Below are positions 38,466 through 48,836 of a DNA stretch of 64,000 nucleotides, one piece after another (the stretch's first letter is position 1; the number at the start of each line of letters is the position of its first letter). Below the pieces are notes generated by a model that was not told where the DNA came from, did no database searches, and saw only the letters and a list, made by a program, of their open reading frames with translations. A program made the position numbers and the translations under genes. Origin of the DNA: Prunella strophiata (taxonomy: Eukaryota; Chordata; Aves; Passeriformes; Prunellidae); assembly GCA_036583965.1 (NCBI GenBank), contig JAZBQD010000019.1, forward strand, positions 17,544,085-17,608,084. Reading direction: 5' to 3'.

Positions 38466-41400
38466 GCAGTGCAGGTTTGTTGTAAAATGATGAACTACAC
38501 AGCCACGTGGCATCATTTATCACCAGCCCTCACTACAACAAACAAAGCATGGAATATCATAATTCCTGGAGAGATGTATATCACTTTTTCTTCCTCCCTT
38601 TTTTGTCTTCTTGGAGGGAAAATTTATACACCACTATGCTAAATTGAGACTAAGAGTAGGTACCATTTGAAAACAGGGCTGCAGAAAATGATTTATTTCA
38701 AAATAATAAAATGCTTAAGAAAGCTTCACTAGAGAAGACTGAAAATTACTTGATGATAATCTGCTCTCAGTCTAGGAAGAGTCAGATGATGCTGATAAAG
38801 AAACATTTGAAACTTGAGCATTTGTCAGTGGTGTTAGGGTTTTTTAATTAATCAGCTTTCCAAGTGCACTACAATTTATATCTGCATTTGGCATTTAGTC
38901 ATTGCAGATAGTAAACTGTACTTAGTAATCATGCCTGTTCCTCATGAATCTTCTTGACAGACAGATGGGAACTGTACATCTGCCTGAAGCCAAAGAGGTC
39001 TTCTCACACATGAGAAAACTTATAATCAAAGCCTGACCAACAAAACAATCCCCCAAAGTCAGTAGCCCCATCATAATAATGGACAGGAGAGCTGGAAAGG
39101 GTGGGAAAGAAAGCAGGAGAGTTTTGTGGGAAAGAGTATGCAGGGAGGACCAGAACCTACAAAGGGATGGAGAAAGCAGTTCTGAGACCACTGGAAAGGC
39201 ACAGGCACTCTCCCACAGACCTCAATGTGCAAATGGCCTTTGTCTCTCACTTCATCTGTCTCCCACAGGGAATAGTCTGGCATCTCATCTCCTGGGTTAC
39301 TGGGAAGGAGGAGGGCTTGCCAGTGTATGTGTGACTGGGAGCTCCCAGCTACTCCTCACACCTACCACTTGCTCTGCTGCTAAATGCAATATGCTTTGCC
39401 ATTACCTAGCTGTAATTTGTTAAATCCTTATAAAGAACTTTATCACTATAAAGGAAAGCTTCAGCTGCAGAGTTGAAAGGCTTGTTTCAAATGTGGATAT
39501 TCTACATGAAAGAATTTCTCTTGTTTCAAACCATTTGCATTTTCCTTGCATGTTATTGATCTGATTGAACATTTCCCAGATCAAAGGCATGCTGGTAAAT
39601 GAGCAGCCGAGGTGGCAATATGCGAAGTGGACAGCTGGTAAGAGAGCAGCTTAAATAATTGCCCAAGGATTTATTGGGTAACATGATTAATGATTATGGA
39701 AATATGATGACATGATACCAAAGAGTAGTGTGCAGTGATTGATGGGGAAGTTGGATAAGGCCAAGCTTAGATATCAGAGTATGGGAAACAGTATTATAGC
39801 TTGTAATCATTGTATATCTGGTGCTTAGTTGTTAAGAAATTTTGTTTAGTTTTGCCTTCTGATAAGAACTCAAACTACAAAGTTGTATGCAATATTTCTC
39901 TTGCAATGAGGTAAGAAAAAACCCTTCCTGGTAACAGCAGAATAGATGCAAAGAGACAACCTCATCTTTTTAAAAAATCCCCATAAAACTTACTGGAAGC
40001 TCATGCTGCTGTTTTAATTAACACCTGAGCAAACTATACAAAACACATTAAAGGAGAAAAAGATCTGTTAGTGGAATGATAGTAGTTTGCATATAGACAG
40101 CTTTTTCTCCTGTTTTGGTTTTTTTTAACCTCACATTCCAGCAGCCAACAGTAGCATAATGCAGGAGATGGGACCAAACTGCAGGCTAGAGCTACACCAT
40201 GGCAAAAATATTGCAAACTCTTGCAGTTCATTCTCTGTTGAGAGTTACATGAGATTTCTAGTCACTCTGTGCTGGTGAGTGATGCAAACCCTCCTTCAGA
40301 AATTTTTGTTCAAGGCTCACAAAAAAGAAGGTAATATTTAAAAAATAAAAAGCTATTATAAAATGTGAAATATTAGCAGACAATTTTAGAGAGTAGGCAG
40401 CAAAATCCTCAGGGTGAAATCCCAGTCCAGGATAATGGAGTGCAAAATTTACTTCAGCTTGGACAGGATTCCATGCTGGGTTTTTTTTTTTTTTTTTGTT
40501 TGGTTTTAAATTCTATTTCCTGTATTGAGTATACAGGAACAGGATTCTACTCTGGATCTGAGACACACAATTTCTGTGTGCCAGAAACTTGGCTGCTGCA
40601 AGTGACAGGACCTCACTGAAATTTTCTGTTGGGTGGCAGCAGATGACAGCTATTAGGCCCAGACCTCCAGCTCCTGCCATTAGATAGTTGTGGTATGACA
40701 ACAATTGTCATGGCTTTAAAAACAGAGTGATGTGGGTAGAATTATTTCAATGAAAGCAGCATTGTTCATGCTAGACAGTTCTGGAAAGAAATATCCATAT
40801 TTGAAGTCTTGGAAATGCTGTTAATCTCTTCAGGGATATGAAACAACAACAGAGATGGTGTAGGATTTGAGAGAGATACCAGGAAGCCTGGTGCTTTAAA
40901 GCCATAATCTAGTTTGCAAACCTCAAGAGTGAGTATTAGTGAGATTACAGTTCTGGTGAAGATTTTTCACAACAGAAGGCAAGGTAGAGTTGAATCATCT
41001 GTTGGCATTTAGGGACAGATTTATTTGTAGCCTTAGGTAGGAGACCTGGCACTATTCACATGCAAGATTATGTGATGGGTCAAAGCCCCAGTGTTTAGTT
41101 ATGGTCATGCTCAAACACCCTGAAATATCATGTCTTTATTGAATCCATCACAAATACCATCTGCCCTCAGCACTCTTTGCTGGGAAGCCTACACCTCATT
41201 TTATGGCACACATGAGAGAAAACTGGGATCTCTCTGCAGCACTTTCACTACCAGCTAGATTCTACCTGGCCTGTCTGAGAGCTGTTTTCAGGCAATCACG
41301 AATGCTGGCTTGCTACAGGGTTCAGTATTTCCAAAGTGTAGCCTGTAACTACTGTGTGGCAAGGACTGTGTCTGCCCAAGCATCTCTTTATGCTGCAGTC

Positions 41401-41860
41401 ATGATGTTAGAACCAGAGAAGTATAATTTACAGCCTTGTGCACACCTGAACCCAAATATGTGATGTCTTTTTATCTTGTTCCAGAGATTTGTTCTGATAG
41501 AGTTTCTAATGAATGTCAGACTGCTGGCACTGCATTGGCTTTTTTTTTTTTTTAATTATACTTATAACCACAATCAAACCTGGTCTAGCCCCACCTGGCA
41601 TCTACAATGCACCATGGCAAATTCTGTGGTACACAGGGATTCCTGCAGTGGCATTATTTTAAAACAGAAAAACACACAAAAAAAACCAACCTAAATAAAC
41701 AAGTAATAATAAAAAAAAATTGTCCCAATCACATTTAAAAGAGTAACAATCTTGTTTACCTACACTCCTATACCATTTTTTAAAAAACACTTAGGTGTCT
41801 TTTCTCCTGATCATTTTGCTTCTCAACATTTTCCCAACTCCAGGTTGTGCAAGCCTGCAC
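38466..41860. other. Intergenic, no gene recognised
   Basis: There is no gene. Homopolymer T tracts occur near 40481-40498 and 41541-41552. A block near 39590-39720 is dense in TAAT/ATTA words and might be a conserved enhancer, which cannot be judged from one sequence. Confidence 0.55.
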
Positions 41861-42697
41861 TGTAGAAGTTAGGAATTAACTTAATACCACTGAAACTGTG
41901 CAGGGGTCAGCTGAGGGTTTGTGCATCAAGCTGGGGTGGAAATGCTTATGACACCCTTGTTTCAAGAAGGCCTGACTGGCAGGTGCTCCCTCCTTGCTTG
42001 CTCTGCACAAAGTCCACAGCTCATTACTGGCCAGCTCAGCTTTCACATTGACTGGCAGCCTCACTGCTATTCCAGGTCCCTGGGGCCTCCCCCACATACC
42101 CCAAACAGGCAGTCCTGCTTTCAGACCCCCCTCAACACCAGGAGAAGTGGGGAGATGACACCACACTAGGACTGCTCCCTTTAGTCCCTGGCTGCTTGGT
42201 GACTTGGCATACCAAGCCATTTTTCAGCCTGTCCCTCTTCCTGGCTGAGGTTCTCCCATAAGGAGTCCTTTACACCTTTAATTGGAAATTTTGCTGTTGC
42301 AGCATCTGTCACAGTTGAGACAGCCACAATACACAGAGTATCACCATACAATTTTAAAAGGCTTCAACCCATACACAGTAACACCCTATCACAGCAGAAA
42401 GCTTCAGGCATCTGCCCGTACAGAGCAATGTCACAACACTTCAGGAGGCTTACAAGCATCTACCAGTTCCTTGGTCTTCAGCACAACCTTTTATACCCCT
42501 CATGTTCACACATTGCACCTGTGTGTCCTCTGTTCCCTTTGGTGGTTGGTCAGTGCCCCTGGGCACTCCATGGCTCATTGCTCTCAATGCTGCTCACCTG
42601 CTGCTCACAGCTGTGCCCACTGGGGATGAGTCTCCCTGCAGCCCCACCCCAATTACCACAAACTGGGTACCTACAATTCCCCTTTTCTTTTTCTTTT
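41861..42697 (-). mobile_element. Probable antisense ERV 3' LTR with polypurine tract
   Basis: Read on the minus strand, the purine tract AAAAGAAAAAGAAAAGGGG (42678-42697) is followed by TGTAGGTACCCAG at 42675. This is the arrangement of a retroviral polypurine tract and the first bases of U3. About 180 nt further in is GGGTATAAAAGG (TATA box), and further on ATTAAA as a possible poly(A) signal near 42275. The outer end is uncertain: TGTAGAAG at 41861 would give matching TGTAG...CTACA ends and an 815-bp LTR, but a shorter LTR ending near 42250 is also possible. No second LTR copy was found in the window. Confidence 0.45.
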
Positions 42698-43362
42698 AAA
42701 TAAATGCTGTGTCTACTGTTTCTCTACAGGGCCTTTGCAGAAGAAATAGTAAACATGGTGCAACTATCTCTTCTGTAGGTTCCACTAGCTCTGGAATGTG
42801 TCTATGTACTGATCTTGATTCACTCCTGCAGGATAGGAATTCAGGTGAGAATGAGTGATCAAACCTTTCATCTCTGACTCTAGCTTTAACCTCAGATTAA
42901 CCTGCTCTTGCTGTGTCTGGTTATAGCAATCAAGTTATTAGTAAAAATATTAACTGGGCTAATTTGAATCAGTTTAAATGACTGATTAATACTGTAGGCA
43001 TTATAAGAACCCAGAAGCTCCAACAAGAAATTAATATGGGTTTTTCCCCATGAAGTACACAGGAAATTTACATGGATTATTAATAAAATAGGGAGCATTT
43101 GGCACCTTTCAGAAGGTAGTGAGGTTGGTAACAAAGCTCCTTTCACAGAACATGAGATAGAGTTGCATTGCAGGAATCAGATTGTGAATGCCTGTTGGCA
43201 GAATGAACCAGACAGCTTCACACCTACTTCTGATGGAAAGGTGTGCAAAAGCTGCACTTTGCACACTTGCTGGAAGCTGCACCAAGGTACTGAGGACTGA
43301 AAAAGTAAATGAGTGTGAAGGTTCAGATCCAGAGAGGAACTAGATTTGCCTGCATGATGTGT
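42698..43362. other. Unassigned; possible ERV internal remnant
   Basis: If the neighbouring LTR call is right, this is the position of the element's internal 3' region on the minus strand. I see no recognisable gag, pol or env sequence; the 84-codon minus ORF at 42892-43146 matches no family that I know. Confidence 0.3.
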
Positions 43363-43917
43363 TCAGAACTGTGCCCAGTTCTGGGCTCCTGTGTACACCA
43401 CAGGCATGGACTGACCGTAAGCCCAGCCAAGGGCCATGAAGATGATTCAGGGATTGGAGCACCTTCTGTATGAAGGAAGGCTGGGACAGCTAGAACTGTT
43501 AAAAGAGAGGCTCAGGGGAATCCATTTGGATTCCAATTGTGCAATGTGCTCCAGGGTAACTCTGCTTGAGCAGGGAGGCTGGACCAGATGGGCCACTGTG
43601 ATCCCTTCAACCTGACCCTTTCTGTGATTCTGTGATCTTACCAGTGCATATAAACATAACATTCCTGATGGGAAGGGATGAAGACAAGGGAGCCAGACTC
43701 TTCTTAGTGGTGCTCAGTGACAGAACAGGAGACCATGGGGCACAAGTTAAGCCACATCAAATTAAATTTTTTTTTTTGGTTGCCCAGAGAGGTCGTGAGA
43801 TTCCATTTATGGAGATCTTTGAAACCGAGCTGGACGTGGTCCTGGACAACTGGTTCCAGACGACCTTGCTTGAGCAGACTAGAGGCTGCTCCAAGCTTCA
43901 ACCATTCTGTGATTCAA
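43363..43917 (+). mobile_element. Composite CR1 LINE 3' end (CR1 with inserted CR1 tail)
   Basis: The outer CR1 reads from ACTGTGCCCAGTTCTGGGCT (43369) through GAAGATGATTCAGGGATTGG and AGAGAGGCTCAGGGG, is interrupted, then resumes at GATCTTACCAGTGCATATAA (about 43633) and continues with GGGAGCCAGACTCTTCTTAG, GGTTGCCCAGAGAGGTCG and the terminus CAACCATTCTGTGATTC. The interruption (about 43521-43632) is itself a CR1 3' tail: TTGAGCAGGGAGGCTGGACC ... TTCTGTGATTCTGTGAT. The element is 5' truncated, as is usual for CR1. Confidence 0.8.
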
Positions 43918-45076
43918 AACCTGTATTCAGGTTCTCTTTAAATTCAGCTGGTACATACTCTGTCACCCTGTGAACATTTGCACCCAACAATCACTTTGCC
44001 TCTTGTCTCCTTGCAGTGCTGCCAGTGGAGTGCCAGGAGTCCAAAGTGTGTTGCTCCACCCTATGCATGGCATCTCAAAGGTATCTAATTCCTGCCTCTG
44101 CTGGTGCACAGAGGTGCTGCAGTACTGAGAAGCTTCCAAACCTGGGTACAGAAGATCACAAACACAGGGTTTACTCTGTGTTACACTCAGGTTTTAGAAA
44201 CGGGTTCTTTTGTTAGCCTGTCCTGATTAAACCTGGTAAGTGACCTGAGAACCACTGTAGGGAACCAGCTATGTGGGTTCAACACCAGCTGCTGCTATTT
44301 TCTATGAAATGCAGCTGGAGAAAGAGTAAGCAGTAGCATGTTATCTCTGCAGTAGCTTAGTGGAACCCTAGTAGTTCTCTCTCTCAGGGAATCCAAAACT
44401 TAAATTATTTCCTCAGACAGAGACATTCAAGCCCAAAACTTTTGCTGCCTCAAAGAACCAGCTACAAAACTAGTCTATTGCAAAGTAGAAGCATTCTTCA
44501 ATTTTTCTGTTGAAATTACTGAAGGCACTTAAAATAATTCATACTTCATTGCATCAGACCTGGAGGATGACAAGCTGGCCTAAAATCGGAAATTTTTGCT
44601 TGGAGGCACAGCCCTTATCTAAGAATTTGTCTTGTAAAGCATCTACCTCAAAGTAGACTACAGCCATGTTATTGGGGTATTCCTGTGGGAGGCAGGAGCT
44701 GTGAGCATAAATCCTAACTAGAAAGATATAATTAAGACCTTGCAGCACCAGAACTGAATCATACTGTTCTGCTAAGCCTTCCCTACTGTGCTGACCATGA
44801 ACTCTGCATGCAAGGTGTGAATGCTGCTGCAGATATTGAATTCTGCAGGGACTCCACTGTGGAAGGTGCACACTTAAAAGACAGGAGTTGTGACAGTAAA
44901 TGACAAGTGCCTAAAGCACTTGATCCTTCTGGATCTTGGCTTTGGTAGCTTTACCTCCAGTATGTTTCACCAGATCAGAGCTGAGGAACTTCATCAGAGA
45001 TGCCCATGGAGGAATGAGGGAGGAAATGATATTGCATTGTGGCATTGCTGTACTTGCTTTTTCAATAGGCTCTAGT
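43918..45076. other. Intergenic, no gene recognised
   Basis: Nothing definite. A 64-nt block at 44017-44080 has an acceptor-like CTCCTTGCAG before it and AAAG|GTATCT after it, but no linked exons. Confidence 0.55.
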
Positions 45077-45101
45077 CATTAGTGTTGTCACAACACTAAT
45101 G
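45077..45101. repeat. 25-bp odd palindrome (12-bp arms)
   Basis: CATTAGTGTTGT and ACAACACTAATG surround a single central C. It is an exact inverted repeat with no loop, unexplained by any nearby element. Confidence 0.8.
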
Positions 45102-47300
45102 GAAATTCACTCAAAACAGATATCTGGAAGGAAAACAGCACACACAAACATACACAAGCAGAGTTTTTTGGATGATGCCTTCAGATAAACAGCCATCACA
45201 AAGCCTCAGTTTCATTTTATCTCTATTTTAGCTCCAGGAAAAAAATTGCTGCTTCTGCCTGCAGCCTAAACAATTCACTTTGCTGCCAAGTGCCATCTCA
45301 AAAAGAGGAACAGTATAAACTAATTTCATACCTATTCAGTTCAATAATAGGTATTGTTCTAACTATACTGCTAGTGATAAGAGACAGAACAGCTTATTTG
45401 CCATTGCTAAGCAACTGTTAAAACAGTGTGTAAAATTCAGCCAGCTCTAATGGGCTGATAGAAATCAGTGTCTGAAGTTCTTGTTTGCATTAGGAAGTCA
45501 ACAATAATTGTCCTTCTCTATTAACATGCATTTAATCTGGCTGCATCAGATTCAATCAGGATTCTGTCTTAATGGAGTTTGGAATGGTCTGCTCTCCCTT
45601 AGAAAAAAAATGTAACCATAATGCATTGACCTGCTTTAATCCTCTTGTTTTGTTTTGATGCAGTGATGAAGGCAACACAGGAAAAATAAGGTAATATGAA
45701 ACACTCTGCAGAAAGAAAAGCTGATGGTGTGAATGGTACCAAGTGGTAAGGCAGAGTGTGAGGTATTTAGATATGGTTCCATCAATCTCGAAGATGGCAT
45801 TTGCGTCTGAGATGCAAAGACATCTGCAAACCCCCTATACATTTGGAAAAACAGAATCTAGGCAAAACAGATGTGCATAAAACCATGGGATTTTTTTCAA
45901 GCTTAATTTATGAGTTCATATTTTAGTAATTTCTGTACATCATTTAGGAGAAGGGACTTTGGGGGCTCCAATCAGGCCTTATTGAGATAAGGAATGGGCA
46001 AATGAATAAATGCAAAGGAAGATATGTTGCACAAGAGGCTCCTGCATTCATAAGCACTGCTTTGTAGCTGTAGAATTATTTCTGTGACCTAAAAGAAGAA
46101 TGCATTATTATGAGAGGATGATACCTCTTCAGATGCTCTGTTCCCTGTGTGAAAGTAAAGATGCATGAGTAAGTAACGATGCAAAAGCAGAGGGACTGAA
46201 GACTGACTGATGCTGGAGCTGGAAATCTGTACTGGTACTCAGCACTGCTCCATTCCTTTCACTGGTACATAAACATATGATTAACACTTATGCCTGTCAG
46301 CAATCCCATCACATTCATCAGAACCACCACTGTTTCCTGTTAAGTAAAAGCTTCAATGCTCTGTTGTCACAAGCTGAGAAAATTAGAACTTTGTTCCATG
46401 CAGGTGAAACAACATTGCCTTGCTCAGCCCACTGTGCCTCACACCATGACTTGCAACAGACAGATCTTGGTGTAACAACAGAAGAATAAGTGCTCTCAAA
46501 GACAGACTTCAGCCAGTGCCTGAGTCAGAAAACTAGCTTGTCACATAATGATATGAAAATGTGGGGTAAAAAGTTGAGCCCGTCCCTCCGTGAAGCTTAC
46601 GGCAGCGTCTGAGTCACCACAGGACATGAGAAAGCTGCCTGGCAATGGCATGCAAAGCAGGCTGGAGCTGAATTCTCCTGTTATGTAACTCCTACGTTAG
46701 CATCTTCTCTGTTCCATATATAACCCCAGAAAACATTAAAAAGCTGTTGCTGAAAGCACTGCTTTTATTTATTCATTTGTATGAGCCAAATGTGACTTAA
46801 AACATTAGATATTTTCCACACAAGGCTTTAGTACAGGACCAGACACTTTCTTTGCTAGAATTGATGAGACCGTTTATTTCTGGACTCATTAAAAGGATGT
46901 TTGCACCCCCTAGTGTATAAGAATTTGCAAGAAATCAGGTTCTTCTAATAGCATTAGCTAAATGAGGATGTTCAATATTAAGCCATAATAAAATCCCCCT
47001 GCTACAGTCTTAAGTAATTTTAAGGGAAAGAATCATAAACTCAAAGATCATCTTAGGTGCAATCTCTCATGTCCCTGACCTCAACAACTGTAGGACCAGA
47101 AAATGAGTTCTACTGAGTTGGATTTTTATCTCACGGGAAGATATCAGGGACTTACAGTTCAAAAATGAGACTGTACTGAAACCAGAGAATCAAATCCAGA
47201 CCTTTCTGAGACTCAGGGATGTTGCATCCAGCATCAGCCCATTAGTGAGATAATGTCTGTAGCTCTGTTTCACTGAAGGACAGGTTTCTTCGGATTGAAC
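45102..47300. other. Intergenic, no gene recognised
   Basis: There is no gene. A small CpG-containing block (46560-46734) with TGTGGGG at its start, CATATATAAC and AAACA at its end may be an LTR relic; see findings. Confidence 0.5.
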
Positions 47301-47328
47301 TTTTCACAGTTAACAGAAACTGTGAAAA
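47301..47328. repeat. Hairpin, 11-bp arms, 6-nt loop
   Basis: TTTTCACAGTT (47301-47311) and AACTGTGAAAA (47318-47328) are exact reverse complements around AACAGA. Confidence 0.75.
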
Positions 47329-48808
47329 TGAGAGGCAGGCACTTAACTGTTCTCCAAGAACTACTGCCCAAATTGTCACAGGGATGCAGACCTCAATTCT
47401 GACAGTGGCCCACATCCTGTTGTTTGGAGCTAGGTCTTAAAACACTTTTGAAAAAACTTCTTACAGCTGTGGATTCCTTTCTCATTCTTCAGATGTGACT
47501 TCACTTGCAGTGTTCAACAAGGCAGACCCCATCTCTGGGATGAAACAACTGAACTTCCCTCGTTGGGACCCAAAGTGGCAACTCAGCTCCCTGTGTCCAG
47601 TGTGAGTCTGGAACCTGAGTAAAGCCCAGGTGCTCCTGGAACCAAACCCAACCCAAGTTCTGGCTGTTGAGTGTGGAAAGGGAATGGTTTATGGGAGCAC
47701 TTTCTGGTAGGACTTGCACTGACTTTTGAGGCTTCACTGTGTGACCCAGACCTCTGCAGCATAGCCTGGTATGTGCTGTTTGCTGCCTGTCACTCGTGTG
47801 GGCAGGCTCTGATCTGACCAAACTACACACATATGTTCCCAAGAATTCCCCTGCTCACCCCTTTGCTGAAAACAGGATTTCACCATTCCCCCTGAGGTGT
47901 CTGAAATCCCAATCACTGCAGCCTTGGCAAGTGTCTGACAATCAGAAATATGATACTGACAAGGAAAAAAAGCAGACTGTTTTCATTATCTGAGCAGAAT
48001 GAAATGTAAAAAGCAAACAAACTGCATAAATGATGAAAATTATATTAGATTTTAAGATTTACTTTTATTATCTAAGTAGTTTCTTATAATAAATGTATTC
48101 CAAAATATGACTTTCAGCCAGTGGTATTTACTATATTAAAACCAGACTGATTTTATTTACTGTACTATGCTTGTTAGCTCCTCCAAGCCACTTTATTCTG
48201 TAATTTTAAATTAATTCTTTGGGCTTTCTTTCAAAGAAAAGAAACTTGGCTTTTTGACAGAATAGTCCTTAATAAGTCACAACCAAGAAACTGCCAGGAG
48301 CTGTGATTATGACTTCTGTCAGGTATTCTTTTCTTCCAGAGAATGGAGTCATCATGATATTAATGAAGAGTTCTTTGTGTCATTTGTGTAAATAAGTAAC
48401 AGTAATAATGTAATATATAAAAAGAGCCAGAATAGCACTGCTAAGGAGTCCCCAAAGAATTACATTTCAAGGTTCAGTAGTACCAGTGTGATATAAAGCA
48501 GGAAAATGGTATAATGAGAACATGTTTTAAAAATTGCATGAACAACAAAAAAATTATACTGGCATGTGCAGGTGTAAATTTTAAAAGCAACTCTCCACCC
48601 ATATTTTGAAAATTAAATTGATCTGCTTTAGAAGCTGGACTACTTACTTGCAAATGCCTTTCTTTTTTGTTTAATTAAAAGCCCAGATCTTTCAATATAA
48701 ATTTATTTCTTGTTGGAGCCTTTCTTTTTCACTATCATTACCAGATACTCAGTACTGTGATTTTTGTGCGACAAAATTCCAGCTGGAAAACTACTGAAGT
48801 TCACAATG
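47329..48808. other. Intergenic, no gene recognised
   Basis: AT-rich, with no supported feature beyond short ORFs. Confidence 0.55.
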
Positions 48809-48836
48809 AATTACAATGAAGTTCTTCATTGTAATT
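48809..48836. repeat. 28-bp inverted repeat (13-bp arms)
   Basis: AATTACAATGAAG and CTTCATTGTAATT flank a 2-nt centre. The left arm is preceded by a partial direct copy (CACAATGAA), so the hairpin may have grown from a local duplication. Confidence 0.8.

Noticed and set aside
42892..43146. 84-codon minus ORF as retroviral env remnant
   Set aside because: No recognisable retroviral motif; kept only as a possibility in the ERV entry.
44017..44080. Isolated exon with acceptor and donor
   Set aside because: Splice-like words occur often by chance; no linked exon, frame or homology was seen.
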